A DNA stretch of 64,000 nucleotides, taken from contig JALMQS010000106.1 of assembly GCA_024734495.1 (NCBI GenBank), forward strand, positions 585,191 through 649,190, read 5' to 3'. Numbering within the stretch: the first letter of the stretch is position 1; every line of letters starts with the position of its first letter. This DNA comes from Forficula auricularia. Lineage: Eukaryota > Arthropoda > Insecta > Dermaptera > Forficulidae. Made by a program: the position numbers and the translations under genes. Shown one piece after another: positions 1 to 9,220 of this stretch. Under the pieces are notes generated by a model, which had not been told where the DNA came from, ran no database searches, and saw only the letters and a list, made by a program, of their open reading frames with translations.

Positions 1-440
1 AGGTTTACTAGGGTGGAGGGTGATCAGAAGTGGGGCAAAAGTTCTGGGGTTTGGGAGAGGGTCGGTGGGATGGGGAGTGGTAGGAGATGGAGGAGAGGGA
101 GTGTTCAAGTTACGGGGGTCCAGGGGGCGTAGCCCTCTTGGCTAGCAAGAGGCTCACCAAAGGTGGGCCTTTCAGCTAGTAGATAATAAACGGTCCCCTT
201 GGCAATTACTGCGAAAAATAAAATGAGAATTAAATTATGTACATTCTTTATTTAAGATATTTACAAAATGACTGGCTTTTTTTTCTAATAATACATTATA
301 ATGACTTACAAATTACGTATGTTATAATCTGCAAAAAAAGCAAGAAGAGTCGAAAATGCCGAAAAATGTCGACATAATTATACTATTTTCACTCAAATTT
401 AGGGAACGCGGTGTTGGTTTATAGTGAAACATTGTTAAAA

Positions 441-502
441 ATATATTAGGTTGGAGTTGGTGGTGTTTCACATGAAACACCACCAATTCCAACCTAATAT
501 AA
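441..502. repeat. near-perfect palindrome, about 30-bp arms
   Basis: Arms at 441-470 and 473-502 are reverse complements with about two mismatches and almost no loop, so the sequence could extrude as a cruciform or fold as an RNA hairpin. The sequence just before it (about 408-440: a GGTGTTGGT block, then GTGAAACATT, then an A-rich stretch) resembles the sequence preceding the MITE at 44867, so it is probably the end of a related DNA element. No coding content. Confidence 0.7.
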
Positions 503-551
503 TTTTATTTTCACTCTTCTCTCTTTTCTGTTTGCGAAATCCTTGATAGTT

Positions 552-1391
552 TCATGTACCTATATCTATATCGTCTAATATGGCCTCCTCTATAGATATT
601 GTTACTTTTGTTAGCTTTTCCTGCCTCAGTATTGAGCGCAGGTAATTTTTTATCAGTTTTAATTTAGAAAACGACCTTTCTGCGTTTGCTAGTGTAGCAA
701 AATTTGTAATGCTATGGTGATTTTAGGTCATACGGCTGTCAAATTGCTTAAATATATAAATTCGAGAATTTTCACCACATCATTATTTATTTTTTTGAAA
801 AAAGACTGACATGATTCTTCACACAAATCATCGGCGTTAATGTTATTCAATGAATCATTTGTTGAAATATTTTCTTGCAAATGATTGGAACTGGTTCTTA
901 ATCGACTTTGATCTTGGTCATTACTCAGTTTAAATAAAAAATTAAACATGTTGTTGTGATTATTTAACAAATTAAATCTTTCGTCTACTGAGCATAAAGC
1001 TTGATCCAATGTATAAAAAAATACATTAATTTTAAAAGAGGTTTTTGGATCATTTATAGTATGGTCTTCGTGTTCATAACCAAAACTTTTTGGAGTTTTA
1101 CGACGTCCTAGGGGTTTGGAAGTTTCAAATTCAGTCTCGATATCTAATTTTCATGGTATCATTTACAATTTTGTCAAAATTTTCGTCGGTTCTAATTTCT
1201 ATCAAAAACGCATTGCCGGACATTTTATTTTTATTTTGTAGTTTTTTAGTAAAAAATTGTATTGCCCCGGCGCCTGTGTGGCCCGCACACTTCGCACACA
1301 TAGGCGCGTCGCCTGTCGACAAGTGCGAGTCCAACTCGCATACCGAGAAATTCTTATATAGGTTTTTAACTTCTAATTCGGACTTTTCCAT
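552..1391 (-). pseudogene. hAT-type (ZMYM1-like) transposase, C-terminal fragment, broken
   Basis: Read on the minus strand, three open blocks tile one protein: 1391-1131, 1130-728 and about 695-552. The last has the hAT C-terminal dimerisation signature, with NAERSFSKLKLIKNYLRS followed by a conserved short tail. The upstream part carries a typical run around RRKTPKSFGYEHED. Such proteins are hAT transposases or domesticated ZMYM1-like relatives. The frame is broken near 1131, at an in-frame TGA near 727 and by a shift near 695. The DDE core and the BED/TTF zinc finger are not in the window. A GC-rich stretch (about 1264-1345) sits inside the reading frame. Almost certainly a dead copy. Confidence 0.75.
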
Positions 1392-1499
1392 ATCAAATTC
1401 AGAATTTATTAATAAACAGTTGAAAAAATATAAAAAAATTTATAGTTAAGAAAAAGTTTTAATTTAATTTAACTCTCAGGAAAAGTTTTCAGGTTCCGG

Positions 1500-1958
1500 G
1501 GTCTTGACACTTTAAGGGCCAGTTTCATAAAAAAATAAGCTGACGTGTTCTGATGTGACCATCCACTTGACTTTACCATACAACCTGGCCCCCTCACTTA
1601 TATTTAATATTTAATAAAATTATTTATAATCATGTAGGGGGAGGGGGGGTTAGTTTTTGCATTTTTAGACTTCTGGGGGCCCACTGATTATATATACAAA
1701 ATTTGGTTGAGTTTGGTACAAGAGCCTAGATTTTCATTTTTTGACCCTACACTTTCATTTTTAACCCCCCCCCCCTCATTTTGGGCGGTTAGTTTTTGCA
1801 ATTTTAGACTTCTGGGGGTCCCACTGATTATGCATACAAAATGTCCTAGGTTTTTAATTTTTAACCCCCCCCCCCCCCCCCCCCTCTTTAATTTTGGGTC
1901 GATATGCCCCAAAATCTAATCAGCTTCTAAATTTGGTTTTGATATTCACACTAGTTTT
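1500..1958. repeat. dispersed repeat family A, longest copy
   Basis: It begins near a GATGTGACCATCCACTTGA block, runs through a G-rich then C-rich stretch and ends near CCAAAATCTAATCAGCTTC. Partial copies occur at 3364-3420, 10570-10830 and 54815-54950, and an inverted end at 59960-60010. Within this copy the TTTTTGCA..TTTTAGACTTCTGGGGG segment occurs twice (about 1655 and 1795). A C homopolymer of about 20 bases lies near 1863-1884. No protein-coding content seen; probably a non-autonomous transposon. Confidence 0.6.
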
Positions 1959-2704
1959 TAACCGACTTCAAAAAAGGAGGAGGTTCTCTATTCGATTGAA
2001 TTTTTTTTTTTTTTTTTTTTTTTTTTTGTGCCTATGTTACCTCACATCTCCGCCAATTCTCAACCGATTTTGAAAATTTTTTTTTGCATTGGGTCCAGTC
2101 TAGCTTCCAATTGGTCCCATTTTTTTTTCGTATTTTTTTCATAGGTATTAGACCTTTTTTATTAGGTTTGTTTAGACCTAACCTCTTTGTTTATGAACCG
2201 ATTTCGATGGTTCTTTTTTTATCCGAAAGGGGGTGTCTTAGGGATGGTGTCATATTAATTTGGTCAAGTTCTGATGATATGATCACTATTAATAACATCA
2301 CTAAAAAGAGGAAAATAAAAATAATTTTTAAGAAAAAAATAAAAACCGACTTCAAAAAATTAAATGCAACAAATAAAATACACTAAAAGGTATAAAATAA
2401 TTATTATCTTATTTAGTTACAACTAAACGACGAAATATTAACACGAAATTACTTTTTGAAGTTGGTGCCAAACATATACCTTTCATGAATCGCACTCGAC
2501 GGATCTTACTTAGTACGTTTGGAGGGTATGCTCGCTTATAGGTATAGTTAGTTTGGCACCGACTTCAAAAAGTAATTTCATGTTAATATTTCGTCGTTTA
2601 GTTGTAACTAAATAAGATAATAATTATTTTATACCTTTTAGTGTATTTTATTTGTTGCATTTAATTTTTTGAAGTCGGTTTTTATTTTTTTCTTAAAAAT
2701 TATT
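1959..2704 (+). mobile_element. foldback element FB, copy a
   Basis: Starts at ACCGACTTCAAAAAAGGAGG and ends at the complementary GAAGTCGGTTTTT region. The 3' half is a large foldback: arms at about 2321-2480 and 2541-2704 are reverse complements around a loop of about 60 bp. No ORF of transposase type is visible, so it is non-autonomous. Similar ends are, as far as I recall, common in insect genomes, but I cannot assign a superfamily. A TGAATTTTTT..T tract follows the left end in every copy. Confidence 0.7.
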
Positions 2705-2710
2705 TTTTGA

Positions 2711-3360
2711 GCTAGCTCGTCACAAAAATTTGGTAACGCACAGACTAACAACCAGACTAACTAACTAACTAACTAATGTGTTAATTATTCTTTAATATAT
2801 TAATGAGAAAATTAACTTCACTATCTAACTAACTAACAGACATTTTGACAAAACAATTATTATCCCAAAAAATATAATTTTTTAGATGTTCACTTATTAG
2901 AGTTTTTTTGTAGACCGAAATGCCATGGTTTCGCTCAATTTTTTTAATCAAAATAGTTTCAGCCGTTTTTGAGATATTTCCAAAAAAAGAAGGAAAAAAA
3001 AACCCACTTTTTTCATACACGATTACACGATTACAAAACTTGACTTACTCAACTCTGGGTTCAGAGTTACCCTGGAGTTGCAAACAATATGATTTTCATA
3101 AAACAAAGAGGTCGAGTTAGCTCACCCGGAGTCAAGGATAGAAAAATAGGTTGGCAACGGCCAAATTCCCTGCATTTTAGTTATTTTTATAAAAAAAAAA
3201 AAAACGTATTTTTTTTTCAAAAACGAATTTATCTGTAGAAACTGGAATAATTAAATATAAAATTGATGTTAGGGTTATTTTGTAAGTATTATTTAAGATT
3301 TTGATATTAGATAATTACTTTCAATTCAATTGGTACCGTATAATTAAAATAGATTCAAAA
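2711..3360. other. non-coding AT-rich stretch with ACTA microsatellite
   Basis: Contains short ACTA tandem runs (about 2750-2776 and 2824-2838) and homopolymer A/T tracts. The predicted short ORFs on both strands mirror each other and have no recognisable content. Nothing else seen. Confidence 0.5.
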
Positions 3361-3499
3361 TAAACTGATGTGGCCATCCACTTGACTTTACCATACACCT
3401 GGCCCCTTTCTTATATTTAATTATTATCATTTACGTCCATAATTTAATTTATAATTTGAAAGTTTATATTGGGAAAATAAGGACAAGTTTTTATGTGTG

Positions 3500-3565
3500 A
3501 CTTTTTTTATTTATACACCAACGTTTCGTCGACTTTGCCTACTTCTTCAGGGCTTCAAATAGTCA
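3500..3565 (-). repeat. Penelope-like hammerhead-type motif remnant
   Basis: On the minus strand the sequence reads CCTGAAGAAG ... CGACGAAACGTTGG. The pairing of a CTGAAGA-type block with a CGAAACGT block about 15 bases later resembles the degenerate hammerhead motifs described for Penelope-like retroelements. The canonical core (CTGATGA) is not intact here. No reverse transcriptase or GIY-YIG coding sequence is visible nearby. A similar piece lies at 58435-58490. Confidence 0.35.
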
Positions 3566-3827
3566 TGTCACACATTCGTCTAAATTTTCTTATTACCTTC
3601 GTTACCATTGAAGGTCATCAGAATACAATTTTCAAAAAATATTTTGTACATTCACAAAAACACAATTTTTCTCTTTATAATAACAATTTCATCAATACAA
3701 AACAGAACAGAAATCACATATATACAAAATAAGGCAATCCCGTTCTTCTTATAAAAATAGAATAGCATACTTTTCTTTTTCTTCTCCGTTTTATCCCTAT
3801 ATACAAAAATTTCAGATTCGAATCTAT

Positions 3828-4006
3828 GTCGGTGCCAAACATATACCTTTTATGAATCGCACTCGACGGGTCTTACTTAGTACGTTTGGAGGGTATGCTC
3901 GCTTATAGGTATAGTTTGTTTGGTACCAACTTCAAAAAGTAATTTCATGTTAATATTTCGTCGTTTAGTTGTAAGTCGGTTTTATTTTTTTCTTAAAAAT
4001 TATTTT
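3828..4006 (+). mobile_element. foldback element FB, copy b, truncated
   Basis: Contains the FB loop (GAATCGCACTCGAC onwards, same orientation as copy a) and part of the right arm, ending at AAGTCGGTTTTATTTTTTTC. The left arm is missing and the right arm has lost its middle part. Confidence 0.6.
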
Positions 4007-4294
4007 TCTCTCTCAAATCGTTCTTTTTTAGTTGGTATTAAAAAATATATATAGTGAGATAGGAAAGTTTAATTATTTACTAATTAATTTTGTTTATTTA
4101 CATTGTTGACATTGTTAATCATAAAACATTCACACAATTTATAGTTTATGGCACGGTAGTAGTGAGAAACACCTGCCTGTTCCACACCACGCCCGTGCCA
4201 TAGATTATATACTATTTAAGAAAATCCTTATGAAATAATCTGCAATATTTAATTAACAGTGTATTTTGTGTTTGTTTGTTTGTTTGTTTGTCAG

Positions 4295-4488
4295 TTGCTG
4301 AGAACCTGACCGCCCAGCATTCGGCGATCAAGATGTTGCATAGCCGTGTGCGGCTGGTGCTCGAATACGTGCGCAAAGTGGAGCAAGGGGCGTTGCCGAT
4401 GAACCACGAGGTCGTCCGAGAGGCGTCCAGCCTGAGCAATAGGCTCCCCGTCCTACAGGGACCACGCTTCAGGGCAGACTTCTATAAC
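4295..4488 (+). CDS. CSN6: COP9 signalosome subunit 6, penultimate exon
   Basis: The exon follows a TTTGTTTG-rich tract ending in TCAG and opens in the middle of a codon, then reads [18 protein letters not shown] and on to FRADFYN. This matches the C-terminal helical region of CSN6, the MPN-minus (catalytically inactive) partner of CSN5 in the COP9 signalosome, which removes NEDD8 from cullins. It ends at AAC before a GTATTA donor. The exon is intact and less AT-rich than its surroundings. The earlier exons encoding the MPN domain are not recognisable in the 4.29 kb upstream, so they lie outside the window or beyond a long repeat-filled intron. The match is to a strongly conserved sequence, so the identity is secure. 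Confidence 0.95.
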
Positions 4489-4657
4489 GTATTATTACTT
4501 TTATCCCCCTACTTACCTTATTTCTCATTTATTTATTATCTAGAATTGTGTATAAATAAATACAAATATTTTATAAAAAAACAATCTCAAAACGTTTCAG
4601 GGGGGGGACTCTATTTATCAATCAATTTATGAAATTTGAAAAAATAGTTTATTTTTT

Positions 4658-5604
4658 AACCGACTTCAAAAAAGGAGGAGGTTATCAATTCGACTGAATT
4701 TTTTTGTGTCTATGCTACCTGATTTCTTCTCCAATTATGAACCGATTTCGATGATTTTTTTTGCATTGGGTTCAGTCTACTTCCCGATTGGTCCCGTTTT
4801 TTTTTCATTGGTATTGGACCTTTTTTGATATGTTTGTTCAGGCATAACTTCTTTGTTTATTAACCGATTTTAATGATTCTTTTTTATTGGAAAGAGGGTA
4901 CCTTAAGGGTGGTCCCATATTAATTTGGTCAAGTTCTGATGATATGATCAATGACGAAATAACGTAATCTCCAATTCTAATCGAAATTATAATAAATAAA
5001 ATATTTTATAAAAAAACAATCTTAAAACGCTCATTTCAAACTCGCAAACTTTTCGAGAGAATTTTTATATTTATGAATTGAATTTTTTTTATCATTTTCT
5101 GATTCATTCGCCCGACGCTTTCTTTTACAAGATGCATACAAAATATTATCTTAAGTCACTATTAATAACATCACTAAAAAGAGAAATATAAAAATAATTT
5201 TTATAAAAAAAAATAAAACAGACTTCAAAAAAATTAAATGCAACAAATAAAATAATAATAACTTAAAAATAAAATAAAATGCACTAAAAGCTATAAAATA
5301 ATTATCTTATTTAGTTACAACTAAACGATGAAATTGTTACATGAAATCACTTTTTGAAGTCGGTGCCAAACAAACTATATAAGCGAGCTTACTCGCCAAA
5401 CGTACTAAGATCCGTCGAGTTCAATTCATAAAATGTACCTTTACGTTTGGTACCGACTTCAAATAGTGATTTCATGTAGAAATTTCATCGTTTAGTTGTA
5501 ACTAAATTAGATAATTATTTTATACCTTTTGGTGGATTTTATTTTATTTTTAAGTTATTGTTATTTTAATTTTTTTGACGTTGGTTTTATTTTTTTATTA
5601 AAAG
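4658..5604 (+). mobile_element. foldback element FB, copy c, with inverted loop
   Basis: It has the same left end as copy a (AACCGACTTCAAAAAAGGAGG) and complementary arms at about 5195-5375 and 5445-5600. The loop between the arms reads in the opposite direction to the loops of all other copies: TATAAGCGAG..CGCCAAACGTACTAAGATCC here, against GGATCTTACTTAGTACGTTTGG..CTCGCTTATA elsewhere. It is also more diverged, so it is probably an older insertion. It lies in the CSN6 intron. Confidence 0.7.
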
Positions 5605-5694
5605 AAATTTCTAAATTCCGCTTTTTATCTAAAATTTTCTGATTGGATAAGTCGCAATTATGTCCCTCTCAGGTAGTTGAAGTGTTGAAGGCCT

Positions 5695-5770
5695 AAGGGG
5701 CCGTCCATAAATTACGTCACACGGATTTCAAAATTTTTAGACCCCCCCCCCACCTCCTGCCCCTGTGTCA
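5695..5770 (+). repeat. MITE terminus (GGGGCCGTCCATAAATTACG type)
   Basis: The block GGGGCCGTCCATAAATTACG followed by TCACACG and a C tract looks like the end of a MITE family that I recall from several insect genomes. No matching inverted end was found downstream, so it is a fragment. Confidence 0.4.
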
Positions 5771-6245
5771 CATTCTGCCACCACATTTCATTGAGCGCCC
5801 CCTCTATTATGACATCACACTATTACTTTTATACCCTATAATTTAATACGAGTGAAGTTTTTGGTGACGGACTGGTAAGTGAAATGAATGGATTTTTATG
5901 GATTTTTGTAAATTCAAAAAATAGAGAAAATTATATCTATCTTTTTATTCAAACCCGACGCTTTGGAGGTTTCTTCGAAGCAAAAAGTTACCGAGCATCG
6001 CTCGGTGGCCAGGTACTATGTATAATATATAAAAAACAAAAATAGATTTTAAATTCAAATTGCAACATTTTATGCAAAACTTTTGCGCACCAGTTTATTT
6101 TTATTTTTTATTTTTATTCAAGGTAATTTAATCTCCCAGACAATCTAATCTATATCATTGTCTATTTTCAAAATATCAGTGAGATAGGGAGAAAGCATAT
6201 GGCTAGAAAAGTGTCCCCTTCCTACGCCATCCCTGACTCACAGTC

Positions 6246-6600
6246 CGCCATCTTGGATCTTTCAAAACATTGAGATTTCCATATGATCCTATACTAAAAT
6301 ATATATCATTTTAAAATTATAAGATCACCTAAATAAAAAAACTAATAAAAGAACTATTTTAAATTATAGTTTTTTGATTTTTACAAATATCTAGAGAAAA
6401 TTGAAATTAATTATTAAAATTATTTCATATTAAAATAAGATGAATATACACAAAATAGTCATAGGAACATATACTGTATTTTATATTAAAGAAAAACGTG
6501 CTTATATGAGAGTATTAGCTCTTTGTTAAACATGTATTTCTCATTTGATAACGTTATGTTTGGCAATGTTTTGAACTATGCAAGATGGCGGCCGAGCTTC
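6246..6600. mobile_element. probable MITE with GCCATCTTG inverted ends
   Basis: GCCATCTTGGATCTTTCAAA followed by ACATTG on the left (from about 6247) and its reverse complement CAATGTTTTGAA..CAAGATGGC on the right (to about 6593) form inverted ends of about 27 bp with a few mismatches. The interior is AT-rich and non-coding. The ATG context at 6584 (AAGATGGCGGCC) resembles a start site but opens only a very short frame. Confidence 0.4.
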
Positions 6601-6918
6601 TTCTTCCCGCCGCTTCAGGAGACAATTTCCTCGCCTAAGTTCTAAGCTTACTGGCACTCTCTATCTGCTTTAAAAATTTAAGTTTTTTTTTTAAACAACT
6701 ATTTTTTCAAATTTTTAAACAATCTATTGATAAAGGCAGAATTAATTTCTCCTGAAACGTTTGGATTTCAATTAAACGTTTTCAGATTGTATTTTTTTTT
6801 TTTTTAATAAAAGAATTGTATTAATTTATAAACAAAACAATTCTCTAAAATGTTTTCAATAGTTTATTAATTGATTTAATCTAATAAATAAATAAATCAT
6901 TTTGTTGGTTGTTTGTAG

Positions 6919-7059
6919 CAATGCAATGACGTGAGCCTGATGACGTATCTGGGGGCGATCACCAAAGGCTGCAACGATATTAATCAGTTTGTGAACAAAT
7001 TTAATATTCTCTACGACCGCCAAGGCATGGGCAGAAGAATGCGGGGGCTCTTCTTCTAA
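6919..7059 (+). CDS. CSN6: COP9 signalosome subunit 6, terminal exon
   Basis: Opens directly after TTTGTAG with CAATGCAATGAC and reads [16 protein letters not shown] through to GRRMRGLFF and TAA. The ending RRMRGLFF is the invariant C-terminus of animal CSN6. It joins in frame with the exon ending at 4488. The two exons together encode about the last 110 residues, which form the helical bundle contact region in the COP9 signalosome. No frameshift or stop. Confidence 0.95.
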   Translation, partial: QCNDVSLMTYLGAITKGCNDINQFVNKFNILYDRQGMGRRMRGLFF

Positions 7060-7190
7060 GGGGGACTCCCTCTGGACATCCTCTACGCTACGTCATCCAA
7101 TGGGACACCAACCAACCAACCAACCATTTTACACTTAATCATTAATATTATTTAAATAAAATAAAAATTGTATATGAAAATAAACTCAGT
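7060..7190 (+). other. CSN6 3' UTR with two AATAAA signals
   Basis: After the TAA stop, a CCAACCAACCAACC run is followed by AATAAA hexamers at 7155-7160 and 7179-7184, then a T-rich TTTTTTTGTCTCTTTCTC stretch that fits a downstream element. The transcript probably ends near 7190-7210. Confidence 0.65.
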
Positions 7191-7387
7191 TTTTTTGTCT
7201 CTTTCTCTCATCTTTGTTTTTGTAATGATAAAATGCAGAAATATTTATTAATTTTGAATTGAAATATAAATTGAAGGAAAAAGTGAAACTTTTTCAAGAC
7301 ACGATACGGAGTTATTTTCAGTTTCGATTAAATAATAATTTTTAATTATCTGATATTATTAAATGAGGAATTCTTGTATATATACCG

Positions 7388-7417
7388 GGCAAGGGGGTGG
7401 GGGGGGGGGGGGGGGGC
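7388..7417. repeat. poly-G tract
   Basis: A G run of more than 20 bases with one T interruption near its start. Long G or C runs also occur near 1863, 5742, 10767, 53286 and 60373. The true length is uncertain because homopolymers are error-prone in sequencing. Confidence 0.8.
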
Positions 7418-7625
7418 GACCAGTACTTGCTACATTTGCAGCCAGGAGGCAGACGTATCGTCTGAGCACCAATCACAGAGCGATATGAATTTTAGTTCAT
7501 TTATAATTTTTGATGGCCTAAAAACTGGAAATTTTGCACTTTTTTCAGATTTTCGTTTATAAATAAAATTTTCATTCTTACCTAAATGAAAGAGCATAAA
7601 ATTTCACACTAGGGTGGTCCTTATT

Positions 7626-7795
7626 TAATTAATAAAGTAAAGGGAGTGTAGTTTCACAATGAATGAAATAAAACTCAAAGAGGTTTATACAAACTCAATA
7701 TATTTCGGATTATTAGTCCATTCATTCACTGTGAAACTATACACCCTTTACTTTATTAATTAATATCATGTTTCACCTAAAACCTACACCAAAGA
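7626..7795. mobile_element. hairpin MITE family M, copy 1
   Basis: Arms at about 7626-7665 and 7721-7765 share the AATAAAGTAAAGGG..GTGTAGTTTCACA block in inverted orientation. A CGGATTATTAGTCCA segment lies between them and CATGTTTCACCTAAAACCTA follows on the right. It is shorter than copies 2 (10092-10303) and 3 (36252-36450) and lacks the terminal TAAGTAAA part. Non-coding. Confidence 0.65.
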
Positions 7796-7814
7796 TCGTA
7801 AACACTAAACTATC

Positions 7815-8060
7815 AGCATAGAATCTAATTACTGTCATAAACACCTGGGCAGTTCCCGTACTTACATACTCCCGAAGGAGTCGGTATAGTGAAATGGTCC
7901 GAACCTGATCTTAATAATCTAGATAGACTCAGCAGTACATTACTTACATGACATCCAAAATTCTCCGTTTTGGGCCTGGAATGACGACATTCTCCATGGG
8001 AAGTTCCCTAATCTTCTCAGTGATGACCACGTTGAAAAAAATGATTCTCTATTATGGCTG
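7815..8060 (+). pseudogene. decayed non-LTR retrotransposon reverse transcriptase fragment
   Basis: A short block reads INTWAVPVLTYS, then after a shift GIVKWSEPDLNNLDRLS. This combination matches the thumb region of non-LTR reverse transcriptases (an NTxAxPVLTYSxGxxxW pattern followed by a DLxxLxR helix). Several stops and shifts follow. No catalytic motif is present. Confidence 0.45.
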
Positions 8061-9215
8061 ACTGCTGGATCCCTCTATCCAGAAACTAGTAGAAAGTACT
8101 AGATGAGAATCAATCGCTATTTTTGGTTTTAAGTCGATTCCTCTATAAAGGTAACGGATAAGTAAAGAACGCAGGTGCTATGGTTACTTATAAACTTTCC
8201 TCCCAAATTTTTAGCATTTCACAGAGAAAAGCCTACCCACTCTTACTTTAGTTAGGTTAAATGAATCCTATATTACCATAAACAGATCAAATGAATAAAT
8301 GTTAAAGAATTCAAAAATCTTACTTTAGAGTAAAGTACTTAAAAATATAATTTTACTAAAAACTTTATTTAACCTTTTTTGTCGGCCCCAAGGTACTTAA
8401 TTAGGATATTAAATTTCATCAAAATTGGTTAAGTCATTTTAAAAATATTTAGAAAAAGTACTGAAATAAAGTACTAATGTTTGTGGACCGATATGTACCA
8501 AAAACTAATCAGCGCTTCATTTTGTTAAAATACTGGTAGGTTTTCAATTTCAATTCAATCGGTGCAACGGTGTGGAAAAATTCGTGGACGAAAAAAACGA
8601 TAACACACACACACATACTACATCCATCCGCACGCACTTCCAAAAAAAAATGGCACTTTTTGGCCTCTCGGCGAGATTCCAGGTAATTTTTGGCAAAACC
8701 GTCACGTGCTAAAATTCAATCTCATTGAATACTTCAATTTGTGACCTTAATTGAGTTCATGGGTTCCGTAGTCTTTACCTGAGGACCCGTTGAAGTCGCG
8801 CTTGCCGCGCGACCGATTGCAATACTTTCTCCCATGCTTCGCATTGGATAAAGTAAAAAACATTCATTTAGATATAATAAGAGGTTTTAATTGAAGTAAC
8901 GAAGACATTCTTTACATATTAAGAGATATCTAATAGAATAAAATAGATCACTCAAGTATATTACAATATACCTATTTGGATTAAATATTTAAAAATTGGT
9001 CATATTTGGAATGATTTCGATATATCTTGACTATTAATAAAATATCTTTGGAATAAATGAGAGCTCATTAAAAATGCTCAACTTTATCAATATATTTATT
9101 ATAAAGAAATTGTTTTTTCAGTGTATGGATAAAATATAATCCTTTGAATAGGAGAGGGGGGGGTGTTTGAAGTCCCCCTAATAGTGAAAAATAAATTGAT
9201 CAATTAATACATCAT
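8061..9215. other. anonymous AT-rich stretch
   Basis: No coding block recognised. It contains a short CA repeat near 8593-8606, and a CGATATGTACCAAAAACTAATCAGCGCTTC segment near 8490 that resembles the right end of repeat family A. The region near 8770-8850 is locally GC-richer (AAGTCGCGCTTGCCGCGCGACC) and could form a small hairpin. Confidence 0.4.
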
Positions 9216-9220
9216 CCAGT

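Larger units (their letters stand above)
4489..6918 (+). other. CSN6 intron filled with mobile-element debris
   Basis: A GT..AG intron of 2,430 bases between codons for FYN and QCND. It holds FB copy c (4658-5604), a GGGGCCGTCCATAAATTACG end near 5698-5723 like the terminus of widespread insect MITEs, and a likely MITE bounded by inverted GCCATCTTG..TTCAAAACATTG ends (about 6250 and 6595). The rest (5766-6220, 6300-6550, 6620-6900) is AT-rich with no coding signal. The acceptor is TTGTTTGTAG. Confidence 0.8.

Noticed and set aside
2084..2386. Plus-strand 100-codon frame in the foldback element
   Set aside because: Low-complexity translation of T-rich repeat sequence; related copies do not keep it open.
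6584..6640. Start site AAGATGGCGGCC in the CSN6 intron
   Set aside because: It opens a very short frame and belongs to the inverted end of a probable MITE.
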